The position numbers and the translations under genes were made by a program. A DNA stretch of 64,000 bases from Calliopsis andreniformis (lineage: Eukaryota > Arthropoda > Insecta > Hymenoptera > Andrenidae): assembly GCF_051401765.1 (NCBI RefSeq), contig NW_027480598.1, positions 372,001-436,000 on the forward strand. The letters run 5' to 3'. This document shows positions 37,932 through 50,020 of this stretch, one piece after another. A model generated the notes under the pieces. That model was not told the DNA's origin and ran no database searches. It saw only the letters and a program-made list of their open reading frames with translations. Position 1 is the first letter of the stretch. Every line of letters begins with the position of its first letter.

Positions 37932-39628
37932 TCCTCAATCCTCAATCCTCAATCCTCAATCTTCAATCCTCAATCCCCAAACCTCAACTTTCAATCCTCA
38001 ATTCTCAATCCTCAGTCCTCAATCCTCAATCCTCAATGCTTAGTCCTCAACCCTCAATCCTCAATCCTCAGTCCTCAAACCTCAATCCTCAACCCTCAGT
38101 CCTCGTACTCAACACTCAACCCTCAATCCTCAATCCTCAACCTTCAATACTCAATCTTCAATCCTCAATCCTCAATCCTCAATCCTCAATCCTCAATCCC
38201 CAATCCTCAATCTTCAGTCCTCAAACCTCAATCCTCAATCCTCAATCCTCAATAATCAATCTTCAATTCTCAATTCTCTATCATCAATACTCAATCCTCA
38301 ATCCTCAACACTCAATCGTCAATCCTTAATTTTCAACACACAACCCTCAACCATCAATCCTCAATACTCAACCATCAATCCTCGTTCCTCAATACTCAAT
38401 ACAAAATCCTGAATTCACAGGGCTCAATACACAATCCACAATGTTCAATCATCAAACCTCAATCCTCAAACATCAATCCTCAACACTCAATCCTCAAACC
38501 TCAGTCCTCAATCTTCAATCTTCAATCCTCAATCCCCAATCCTCAATCTTCAATCCTCAATCCTCAATCGTCAATCTACAATCCTCAATCCTCAATCCTC
38601 AATCCTCAATCCTCAATCCGCAATCCTCAATCCTCAATCCTCAACCCTCAATCCTCAAACCTCAGTCCTCATCCTCAATCCTCAATCCTCAATCGTCAAT
38701 CGTTAATCTTCAATACTCAATCACCAATACTCAATCTCCAATCCTCAATCCTCAATCCTCAATTCTCAATCCTCAATCCTCAATCCTCAATCCTCAATCC
38801 TCAACCCTCAATCCTCAGCCCTCAGTCCTCATCCTCAATCCTCAATCCTCAATCTTCAATCCTCAATACCTAATCCTCAATTTTCAATGCTCAGTCCTCA
38901 ATCCTCAATCCTAAACCCTCAATCCTCAACCCTCAATCCTCTGTCCGCAAACCTCAATCCTCTAAACGCAATCCTGCATACTCTATCTTCAATCGTCAAT
39001 CCCCAATCCTCAATCCTCAATCCTCAGTCGTCAATCTACAATCCTCAATCCTCAATCCTCAATCCTCAATCCTCAATCCTCAATCCTCAATCCTCAACCC
39101 TCAATCCTCAACCCTCAGTCCTCATCCTCAATCCTCAATCCTCAATCTTCAATCCTCAATCCCCAATCCTCAATCTTCAATGCTCAGTCCTCAACCCTCA
39201 ATCCTAAATCCTCAATCCTCAATCCTCAATCGTCAATCCACAATCCTCAGCCCTCAGTCCTCAATCCTCAATCCTCAACCCTCAGTCCTCGTCCTCAATA
39301 CTCAAACCTCAATTCTAAATCCTCAATCCTCAATCCTCAATATTCAATCCTCAATACTCATTCTTCAATCCTCAATCCTCAATCCTCCATCCTCATTCCT
39401 CAATCCTCAATCCTTTATCCTCAATCCTCAATCCCCAATCCTCTATCTTCAATGCTCAACCCTCAATCCTCAATCCTCAATCCTCAGTCCTCAAACCTCA
39501 ATCCTCAACCCTCAGACCTCTTCCTCAATCCTCAATCCTCAATCCTGAATCCTCAATCTTCAATCCTCAATCCTTAATCTTCAATCCTCAATCCCCAATC
39601 CTCAATCTTCAATCCTCAATTCTCAATC
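37932..39628. repeat. 1.7-kb segment, copy 1 (pairs with 41752-43448)
   Basis: Matches 41752-43448 at an offset of 3820 bp. I counted five substitutions: 38003 (T against C), 38290 (C against T), 39317 (A against C), 39444 (T against A) and 39468 (C against T). No indel was seen. It contains the island variant CAAAATCCTGAATTCACAGG near 38403, in which the inverted repeat is broken. Confidence 0.9.
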
Positions 39629-39632
39629 CCCA

Positions 39633-41394
39633 ATCCTCAATCTTCAATCCTCAGTCCTCAATCCTCAATCCTAAATTCTCAATCCTCAATCATCAATACG
39701 CTGTCCTCAAACCTCAATCCTCCACACTCAGTCCTCGTCCTCAACTCTCAACACTCAACCCTCAATCCTCAATCCTCGAACATCAATACTCAATCTTCAA
39801 TCCTCAATCCTCAATCCTCAATCCTCAATCCTCAATCCTCAACCCTCACTCCTCAATCTTCAGTCCTCAAACCTCAATCCTCAACCCTCAGTCCTCGTCC
39901 TCAATCCTCAAACCTCAATCCTCAATCCTCAATCTTCAATCCTCAATACTAAATCTTCAATCCTCAATCCTCAACCCTCAATCCTCAATTCTCAATATTC
40001 AACACACAACCCTCAACTATCAATACTCAATACTCAACCATCAATCCTCAATTCTCAGTACTCAATAGAATATCCTGAATTCTCAGGATTCTACACTCAA
40101 TCCACAATATTCAATCATCAGATCTCAAACCTCAAACATCAATCCTCAACACTCAATCCTCAAACGTCAGTCCTCAATCTTCAATCCTCAATCCTCAATC
40201 CTCAATCCTCAATCCTCAATCCTCAATCCTCAATCTTCAATCCTTAATCTTCAGTCCTCAATCCCCAATCCTCAACCCTCAGTCCTCAAACCTCAATCCT
40301 CAACCCTCAGACCTCTTCCTCAATCCTCAATCCTCAATCCTGAATCCTCAATCTTCAATCCTCAATACTCAATCTTCAATCCTCGATCCTCAATCCTCAA
40401 TCGTCAATCCTAAATCCTCACTCCTCAATCCTCTATCCTCAATCTTCAATCAACAATCCTCATTCCTCAAACCTCGATCCTCAACACTCAGTCCTCATCC
40501 TCAATCCTCAATCCCCAGTCTGCAATCCTCAATCCTTAATCCCTAATCCTCAATCTTCAATCCTCAGTCCTCAATCCTCACTCCTAAATCCTCAATCCTC
40601 AATCCTCAATACTCTCTCCTCAAACCTCAATCCTCCACCCTCAGTCCTCGTCCTCAACTCTCAACACTCAACCCTCAATCCTCAATCCTCAAACATCAAT
40701 ACTCAATATTCAATCCTCAATCCTAAATCCTCACTCCTCAATCCTCAATCCTCAATCTTCAATCAACAATCCTCATTCCTCAAACCTCGATCCTCAACAC
40801 TCAGTCCTCATCCTCAATCCTCAATCCTCAGTCTGCAATCCTCAATCCTTAATCCCTAATCCTCAATTTTCAATCCTCAGTCCTCAATCCTCAATCTTAA
40901 ATCCTCAATCCTCAATCATCAATACTCTGTCCTCAAACCTCAATCCTCCACCCTCAGTCCTCGTCCTCAACTCTCAACACTCAACCCTCAATCCTCAATC
41001 CTCGAACATCAATACTCAATCTTCAGTCCTCAATCCTCAATCCTCAATCCTCAATCCTCAACCCTCAATCCTCAATCTTCAGTCCTCAAACCTCAATCCT
41101 CAACCCTCAGTCCTCGTCCTCAATCCTCAAACCTCAATCCTCAATCCTCAATCTTCAATCCTCAATACTAAATCTTCAATCCTCAATCCTCAATCCTCAA
41201 TCCTCAATCCTCAATTCTCAATATTCAACACACAACCCTCAACTATCAATACTCAATACTCAACCATCAATCCTCAATTCTCAGTACTCAATAGAATATC
41301 CTGAATTCTCAGGATTCTACACTCAATCCACAATATTCAATCATCAGATCTCAAACCTCAAACATCAATCAACAGCACTCAATCCTCAAACGTC
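39633..41394. repeat. 1.76-kb segment, copy 2
   Basis: Second copy of 35137-36898. It lies immediately after the first 1.7-kb segment and immediately before its second copy, so the two segment families alternate: 1.76, 1.7, 1.76, 1.7 kb. The alternation suggests a compound unit of about 3.5-4.5 kb duplicated with changes at the joins (36899-37931 is present only after the first copy). Confidence 0.85.
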
Positions 41395-41751
41395 AGTCCT
41401 CAATCTTCAATCCTCAATCCTCAATCCTCAATCCTCAATCCTCAATCCTCAATCCTCAATCCTCACTCCTCAATCCTTAATCTTCAATCCACAATCCCCA
41501 ATCCTCAATCTTCAATCCTCAATCCTCAATCCTCAATCCTCAATCCACAATCCTCAGTCCTCAGTCCTCAATCCTCAATCCTCAACCCTCAGTCCTCGTC
41601 CTCAATCCTCAACCCTCAATCCTCAATCCTCAATCCTCAGTCTTCAAACCTTAATCCTCAACCCTCAGTCCTCATCCTCAATGCTCAGTCCTCAATCCCC
41701 AATTCTCAATCTTCAATCCTCAATAACCAATCTCCAATCCTACATCCTCAA

Positions 41752-43448
41752 ACCTCAATCCTCAATCCTCAATCCTCAATCTTCAATCCTCAATCCCCAA
41801 ACCTCAACTTTCAATCCTCAATCCTCAATCCTCAGTCCTCAATCCTCAATCCTCAATGCTTAGTCCTCAACCCTCAATCCTCAATCCTCAGTCCTCAAAC
41901 CTCAATCCTCAACCCTCAGTCCTCGTACTCAACACTCAACCCTCAATCCTCAATCCTCAACCTTCAATACTCAATCTTCAATCCTCAATCCTCAATCCTC
42001 AATCCTCAATCCTCAATCCCCAATCCTCAATCTTCAGTCCTCAAACCTCAATCCTCAATCCTCAATCCTCAATAATCAATCTTCAATTCTCAATTCTCTA
42101 TCATCAATATTCAATCCTCAATCCTCAACACTCAATCGTCAATCCTTAATTTTCAACACACAACCCTCAACCATCAATCCTCAATACTCAACCATCAATC
42201 CTCGTTCCTCAATACTCAATACAAAATCCTGAATTCACAGGGCTCAATACACAATCCACAATGTTCAATCATCAAACCTCAATCCTCAAACATCAATCCT
42301 CAACACTCAATCCTCAAACCTCAGTCCTCAATCTTCAATCTTCAATCCTCAATCCCCAATCCTCAATCTTCAATCCTCAATCCTCAATCGTCAATCTACA
42401 ATCCTCAATCCTCAATCCTCAATCCTCAATCCTCAATCCGCAATCCTCAATCCTCAATCCTCAACCCTCAATCCTCAAACCTCAGTCCTCATCCTCAATC
42501 CTCAATCCTCAATCGTCAATCGTTAATCTTCAATACTCAATCACCAATACTCAATCTCCAATCCTCAATCCTCAATCCTCAATTCTCAATCCTCAATCCT
42601 CAATCCTCAATCCTCAATCCTCAACCCTCAATCCTCAGCCCTCAGTCCTCATCCTCAATCCTCAATCCTCAATCTTCAATCCTCAATACCTAATCCTCAA
42701 TTTTCAATGCTCAGTCCTCAATCCTCAATCCTAAACCCTCAATCCTCAACCCTCAATCCTCTGTCCGCAAACCTCAATCCTCTAAACGCAATCCTGCATA
42801 CTCTATCTTCAATCGTCAATCCCCAATCCTCAATCCTCAATCCTCAGTCGTCAATCTACAATCCTCAATCCTCAATCCTCAATCCTCAATCCTCAATCCT
42901 CAATCCTCAATCCTCAACCCTCAATCCTCAACCCTCAGTCCTCATCCTCAATCCTCAATCCTCAATCTTCAATCCTCAATCCCCAATCCTCAATCTTCAA
43001 TGCTCAGTCCTCAACCCTCAATCCTAAATCCTCAATCCTCAATCCTCAATCGTCAATCCACAATCCTCAGCCCTCAGTCCTCAATCCTCAATCCTCAACC
43101 CTCAGTCCTCGTCCTCAATACTCAAACCTCAATTCTCAATCCTCAATCCTCAATCCTCAATATTCAATCCTCAATACTCATTCTTCAATCCTCAATCCTC
43201 AATCCTCCATCCTCATTCCTCAATCCTCAATCCTTTATCCTCAATCCTCAATCCCCAATCCTCAATCTTCAATGCTCAACCCTCAATTCTCAATCCTCAA
43301 TCCTCAGTCCTCAAACCTCAATCCTCAACCCTCAGACCTCTTCCTCAATCCTCAATCCTCAATCCTGAATCCTCAATCTTCAATCCTCAATCCTTAATCT
43401 TCAATCCTCAATCCCCAATCCTCAATCTTCAATCCTCAATCCTCAATC
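41752..43448. repeat. 1.7-kb segment, copy 2
   Basis: Second copy of 37932-39628. Its left third also matches 45070-45674 at an offset of 3528, a part matches 46142-46630 at an offset of 3995, and its right third matches 49401-50020 at an offset of 6593, so fragments were re-used downstream. The broken-island variant is near 42223. Confidence 0.85.
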
Positions 43449-45060
43449 CTCAATCCCCAATCCTCAATCTTCAATGCTCAACCCTCAATCCTCAATCCTC
43501 AATCCTCAGTCCTCAAACCTCAATCCTCAACCCTCAGACCTCTTCCTCAATCCTCAATCCTCAATCCTGAATCCTCAATCTTCAATCCTCAATCCTTAAT
43601 CTTCAATCCTCAATCCTCAATCCTCAATCCTCAATCCTCAATCCTAAATCCTCAATCCTCAATCCTCAATCCTCAATCCTCAATCCTCAATCCTCAATCC
43701 TCAATCCTCAATCCTCAATCCTCAGTCCTCAATCCTCAGTCCTCAAACCTCAATCCTCAACCCTCAGTCCTCGTACTCAATACTCAACCCTCAATCCTCA
43801 ATCCTCAATCCTTAATCCTCAACCCTCAATACTCAACCCTCAGTCCTCATCCTCAATCCTCAATCCTCGATCCTCAACGCTCAATCTTCAATCCTCTATA
43901 ATCGATCTCCAATCCTACATCCTCAATGTTCAATCCTCAATCCCCAATCCTCAATCTACACTCCTCAATACTCAATCTTGAATCCTGAATCCGCATTCCT
44001 CAATACTCTATCCTCAATCCTCAATCGTTAATCTTCAATCCTCAACCCGAATACTCAATCTTCAATCCTCAATCCTCAATCCTCAATCCTCAACCCTCAA
44101 TCCTCAATCCTCAACCCTCAATCCTCAATCTTCAGTCCTCTATCCTCAATCCTCAATCCTCAATCCCCAATCCTCAATCTTCAATACTCAATCCTCACTC
44201 CTCAATCCTCAATCCTCAGTCCTCAATCCTCAGTCCTCCAACCTCAATCCTCAACCCTCAGTCCTCGTCATCAATCCTCAAACATCAATTCTCAATGCTC
44301 AATCCTGAATCCTCAATCTTCAATCCTCAATCCGCAATCCTTAATCCTCAATCCTCAATCCCCAATCCTCAATCTTCAATACTCAATCCTCACTCCTCAA
44401 TCCTCAATTCTCAGTCCTCAATCTTCAATTCTCGGTCCTCATTTCTCAATACTCTATCCTCAATCCTCAATCGTTAATCTTCAATCCTCAATCCCCAATA
44501 CTCAATCTTCAATCCTCAATCCTCAATCCTCGATCCTCAATCCTCAATCCTCAACCCTCAGTCCTCTATCCTCAATCCTCAATCCTCAATCCTCAATGCT
44601 CAATCCCCAATCGTCAATCTACAATCCTCAATCCTCAATCCTCAATCCTCAATCCTCAGTCCTCAAACCTCAACCCTCAACCCTCAGTCCTCATCCTCAA
44701 TCCTCAATCCTCAATCCTCAATACTCAATCTTCAATCCTCAATAATCAATCTCCAATCCTACATCCTCAATCTTCAATCCTCAATCTCCAATCCTCAATC
44801 TTCAATCCTCAGTACTCAATCTTCAATTCTCGGTCCTCATTTCTCAATACTCTATCCTCAATCCTCAATCGTTAATCTTCAATCCTCAATCCCCAATACT
44901 CAATCTTCAATCCTCAATCCTCAATCCTCGATCCTCAATCCTCAATCCTCAACCCTCAGTCCTCTATCCTCAATCCTCAATCCTCAATCCCCAATCCTCA
45001 ATCTTCAATCCTCAATCCCCAATCCTCAATCTTCAATGCTCAGTCCTCAATCCTCAATCC
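43449..45060. repeat. 1.46-kb segment, copy 1 (43600-45060 pairs with 50948-52410)
   Basis: From about 43600 the sequence matches 50948 onward at an offset of 7348 bp, for example CAATGCTCAATCCCC at 44593/51941 and the CTATAATCGATCTCC tag near 43894/51242. It includes ten consecutive consensus heptamers at 43651-43720 and has no GAATATCC island, a long gap for this array. The first 150 bp (43449-43600) are a short local repeat of the end of the preceding segment. Confidence 0.8.
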
Positions 45061-46141
45061 TAAATCCTCAATCCACAATCCTCAGTCCTCAGTCCTCAAT
45101 CCTCAATCCTCAACCCTCAGTCCTCGTCCTCAATCCTCAACCCTCAATCCTCAATCCTCAATACTCAGTCTTCAAACCTTAATCCTCAACCCTCAGTCCT
45201 CATCCTCAATGCTCAGTCCTCAATCCCCAATCCTCAATCTTCAATCCTCAATAACCAATCTCCAATCCTACATCCTCAAACCTCAATCCTCAATCCTCAA
45301 TCCTCAATCTTCAATCCTCAATCCCCAAACCTCAACTTTCAATCCTCAATCCTCAATCCTCAGTCCTCAATCCTCAATCCTCAATGCTTAGTCCTCAACC
45401 CTCAATCCTCAATCCTCAGTCCTCAAACCTCAATCCTCAACCCTCAGTCCTCGTACTCAACACTCAACCCTCAATCCTCAATCCTCAACCTTCAATACTC
45501 AATCTTCAATCCTCAATCCTCAATCCTCAATCCTCAATCCTCAATCCCCAATCCTCAATCTTCAGTCCTCAAACCTCAATCCTCAATCCTCAATCCTCAA
45601 TAATCAATCTTCAATTCTCAATTCTCTATCATCAATACTCAATCCTCAATCCTCAACACTCAATCGTCAATCCTCTATCCTCAATCCTCAATCCTGAATC
45701 CTCAGTCCTCAAACCTCAATCCTCAACCCTCAGTCCTCATCATTAATCGTAAATACTCAATCCTCAATCCTCAATCCTGAATCCTCAATCCTCAATCCTC
45801 AAACCTCAAACATCAACCCTCAGACCTCGTCCTCAATTCTCAACCCTCAACCCTCAACCCCCAATCCTCAAACATCAATACTCAATCTTCAATCCTCAAT
45901 CCTCAATCCTCAATCCTCAATCCTCAATTATCAACACACAACGCTCAACCCTCAATCGTCAATACTCAACCATCAATACTCATTCCTCAATACACAATAG
46001 AATATCCTGAACTCTCAGGTCTCAATACTCAATCCACAGTATTCAATCATCATATCTCAATCCTCAAACGTCAATCCTCAACACTCAATCCTCAAACCTC
46101 AGTCCTCAATCCTCAATCCTCAATCCTCAATCCTCAATCCT
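45061..46141. repeat. Third copy of the 1.7-kb segment start, interrupted by 467 bp
   Basis: 45070-45674 matches 41540-42146 at an offset of 3528. At 45675 the match stops after CAATCGTCAATCCT and resumes at 46142 at an offset of 3995, so 467 bp (45675-46141) are extra here. The extra DNA is satellite, contains a class-A island at 46000 with the ACTC loop and a CATTAATCGTAAATAC tag, and resembles 50155-50640 (island at 50488, offset 4488). Confidence 0.8.
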
Positions 46142-48630
46142 TAATTTTCAACACACAACCCTCAACCATCAATCCTCAATACTCAACCATCAATCCTCGT
46201 TCCTCAATACTCAATACAAAATCCTGAATTCACAGGGCTCAATACACAATCCACAATGTTCAATCATCAAACCTCAATCCTCAAACATCAATCCTCAACA
46301 CTCAATCCTCAAACCTCAGTCCTCAATCTTCAATCTTCAATCCTCAATCCCCAATCCTCAATCTTCAATCCTCAATCCTCAATCGTCAATCTACAATCCT
46401 CAATCCTCAATCCTGAATCCTCAATCCTCAATCCGCAATCCTCAATCCTCAATCCTCAACCCTCAATCCTCAAACCTCAGTCCTCATCCTCAATCCTCAA
46501 TCCTCAATCGTCAATCGTTAATCTTCAATACTCAATCACCAATACTCAATCTCCAATCCTCAATCCTCAATCCTCAATTCTCAATCCTCAATCCTCAATC
46601 CTCAATCCTCAATCCTCAACCCTCAATCCTCAACCCTCAGTCCTCAATCCTCTATCCTCAATCCTCAATCCTCAGTCCTCAAACCTAAATCCTCAACCCT
46701 CAATCCTCAATTCTCTGTCCACAAAGCACAATCCTCAATCCTCCGTCCACAAAGCACAATCCTCAACCCTCAGCCCTCGTCCTCAATTCTCAACCCTCAA
46801 TCCTCAATCCCCAATCCTCAATCCTCAGTCCTCAATCCTCAATCCTCAATGCTCAGTCCTCAATCCTCAATCCTCAATCCTCAGTCCTCAAACCGCAATC
46901 CTCAACCCTCAGTCCTCCTACTCAACACTCAACCCTCAATCCTCAATCCTCAATCCTCGAACATCAATACTCAATCTTCAATCCTCAATCCTCCACCCTC
47001 AGTCCTCGTCCTCAACTCTCAACACTCAACCCTCAATCCTCAATCCTCAAACATCAATACTCAATATTCAATCCTCAATCCTAAATCCTCACTCCTCAAT
47101 CCTCAATCCTCAATCTTCAATCAACAATCCTCATTCCTCAAACCTCGATCCTCAACACTCAGTCCTCATCCTCAATCCTCAATCCTCAGTCTGCAATCCT
47201 CAATCCTTAATCCCTAATCCTCAATTTTCAATCCTCAGTCCTCAATCCTCAATCTTAAATCCTCAATCCTCAATCATCAATACTCTGTCCTCAAACCTCA
47301 ATCCTCCACCCTCAGTCCTCGTCCTCAACTCTCAACACTCAACCCTCAATCCTCAATCCTCGAACATCAATACTCAATCTTCAGTCCTCAATCCTCAATC
47401 CTCAATCCTCAATCCTCAACCCTCAATCCTCAATCTTCAGTCCTCAAACCTCAATCCTCAACCCTCAGTCCTCGTCCTCAATCCTCAAACCTCAATCCTC
47501 AATCCTCAATCTTCAATCCTCAATACTAAATCTTCAATCCTCAATCCTCAATCCTCAATCCTCAATCCACAATTCTCAATATTCAACACACAACCCTCAA
47601 CTATCAATACTCAATACTCAACCATCAATCCTCAATTCTCAGTACTCAATAGAATATCCTGAATTCTCAGGATTCTACACTCAATCCACAATATTCAATC
47701 ATCAGATCTCAAACCTCAAACATCAATCCTCAACACTCAATCCTCAAACGTCAGTCCTCAATCTTCAATCCTCAATCCTCAATCCTCAATCCTCAATCCT
47801 CAATCCTCAATCCTCAATCCTCAATCCTTAATCTTCAATCCTCAATCCCCAATCCTCAATCCTCTGTCCTCAAACCTCAATCCTCAACCCTCAGACCTCT
47901 TCCTCAATCCTCAATCCTCAATCCTGAATCCTCAATCTTCAATCCTCAATCCTAAATCCTCACTCCTCAATCCTCAATCCTCAATCTTCAATCAACAATC
48001 CTCATTCCTCAAACCTCGATCCTCAACACTCGGTCCTCATCCTCAATCCTCAATCCTCAGTCTGCAATCCTCAATCCTTAATCCCTAATCCTCAATCTTC
48101 AATCCTCAGTCCTCAATCCTCAATCTTAAATCCACAATCCTCAATCATCAATACTCTGTCCTCAAACCTCAATCCTCCACCCTCAGTCCTCGTCCTCAAC
48201 TCTGAACACTCAACCCTCAATCCTCAATCCTCGAACATCAATACTCAATCTTCAGTCCTCAATCCTCAATCCTCAATCCTCAATCCTCAATTCTCAACCC
48301 TCAATCCTCAATCTTCAGTCCTCAAACCTCAATCCTCAACCCTCAGTCCTCGTCCTCAATCCTCAAACCTCAATCCTCAATCCTCAATCTTCAATCCTCA
48401 ATACTAAATCTTCAATCCTCAATCCTCAATCCTCAATCCTCAATCCTCAATTCTCAATATTCAACACACAACCCTCAACTATCAATACTCAATACTCAAC
48501 CATCAATCCTCAATTCTCAGTACTCAATAGAATATCCTGAATTCTCAGGATTCTACACTCAATCCACAATATTCAATCATCAGATCTCAAACCTCAAACA
48601 TCAATCCTCAACACTCAATCCTCAAACGTC
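46142..48630. repeat. Mosaic of right-half segments
   Basis: 46142-46630 continues the copy of 42147-42630. Two GTCCACAAAGC cassettes follow at 46717 and 46745, the second changed to CTCCGTCC. From about 47010 to 47850 the sequence follows 36150-36880 (island at 47652, offset 10854), and 47940-48630 follows it again (island at 48530, offset 11732). A forward frame is open from 46256 to 47662, but only because the consensus has no stop codon. Confidence 0.75.
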
Positions 48631-50020
48631 TGTCCTCAATCACCAGTACTCAATCTCCAATCCTCAATCCTCAATCCTCAATTCTCAATCCTCAATCCTC
48701 AATCCTCAATCCTGAATCCTCAACCCTCAATCCTCAACCCTCAGTCCTCATCCCCAATCCTCAATCCTCAATTCTCAATCGTCAATCCTCAATCCTCAAT
48801 CCTCAATCCTCAATCGTCAATCTACAATCCTCAATCCTCAATCCTCAATCCTCAATCCTCAATCCTCAATCCTCAACCCTCAATCCTCAACCCTCAGTCC
48901 TCATCCTCAATCCTCAATCCTCAATCTTCAATCCTCAATCCCCAATCCTCAATCTTCAATGCTCAGCCCTCAGTCCTCAATCCTCAATCCTCAACCCTCA
49001 GTCCTCGTCCTCAATCCTCAAACCTCAATTCTCAATCCTCAATACTCAATCCTCAATATTCAATCCTCAATACTCATTCTTCAATCATCAATCCTCAATC
49101 CTCAATCCTCATTCCTCAATCCTCAATCCTTTATCCTCATTCCTCAATCCCCAATCCTCAATCTTCAATACTCAACGCTCACTCCTCAATCCTCAATCCT
49201 CAATCCTCAGTCCTCAAACCTCAAACCTGAACCCTCAGTCCTCATCCTCAATCCTCAATCCTCAATCATCAATCCTCAATCCCTAATACTCAAATTTCAA
49301 TGCTCAGTCCTCAATCGTCAATCCTAAGACCTCAACCCTCAACACTCAATGCTCTGTCCGCAAACCTCAATCCTCAATACTCAATCCTGAATACTCTACC
49401 TTCAATCGTCAATCCCCAATCCTCAATCCTCAATCCTCAGTCGTCAATCTACAATCCTCAATCCTCAATCCTCAATCCTCAATCCTCAATCCTCAATCCT
49501 CAATCCTCAACCCTCAATCCTCAACCCTCAGTCCTCATCCTCAATCCTCAATCCTCAATCTTCAATCCTCAATCCCCAATCCTCAATCTTCAATGCTCAG
49601 TCCTCAACCCTCAATCCTAAATCCTCAATCCTCAATCCTCAATCGTCAATCCACAATCCTCAGCCCTCAGTCCTCAATCCTCAATCCTCAACCCTCAGTC
49701 CTCGTCCTCAATACTCAAACCTCAATTCTCAATCCTCAATCCTCAATCCTCAATATTCAATCCTCAATACTCATTCTTCAATCCTCAATCCTCAATCCTC
49801 CATCCTCATTCCTCAATCCTCAATCCTTTATCCTCAATCCTCAATCCCCAATCCTCAATCTTCAATGCTCAACCCTCAATCCTCAATCCTCAATCCTCAG
49901 TCCTCAAACCTCAATCCTCAACCCTCAGACCTCTTCCTCAATCCTCAATCCTCAATCCTGAATCCTCAATCTTCAATCCTCAATCCTTAATCTTCAATCC
50001 TCAATCCCCAATCCTCAATC
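48631..50020. repeat. Chimeric segment joining two right-half families
   Basis: 48631-49420 follows 36899-37695 (offset 11732, then 11725 after loss of one heptamer near 48850). 49401-50020 follows 42808-43427 (offset 6593). The two parents share TTCAATCGTCAATCCCCAAT at 49401-49420 and differ on either side: left neighbour CTCTACC as in the first parent, right neighbour CCTCAATCC as in the second. The breakpoint must lie in those 20 bases. Confidence 0.85.

Noticed and set aside
46256..47662. Protein-coding genes (many forward open frames rich in ILNPQSS, up to 468 codons)
   Set aside because: The frames follow from a stop-free 7-bp consensus read in any frame. Starts are chance ATGs from CAATCC changing to CAATGC. 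Overlapping frames encode the same repeat, and there is no codon bias, domain, signal or promoter.
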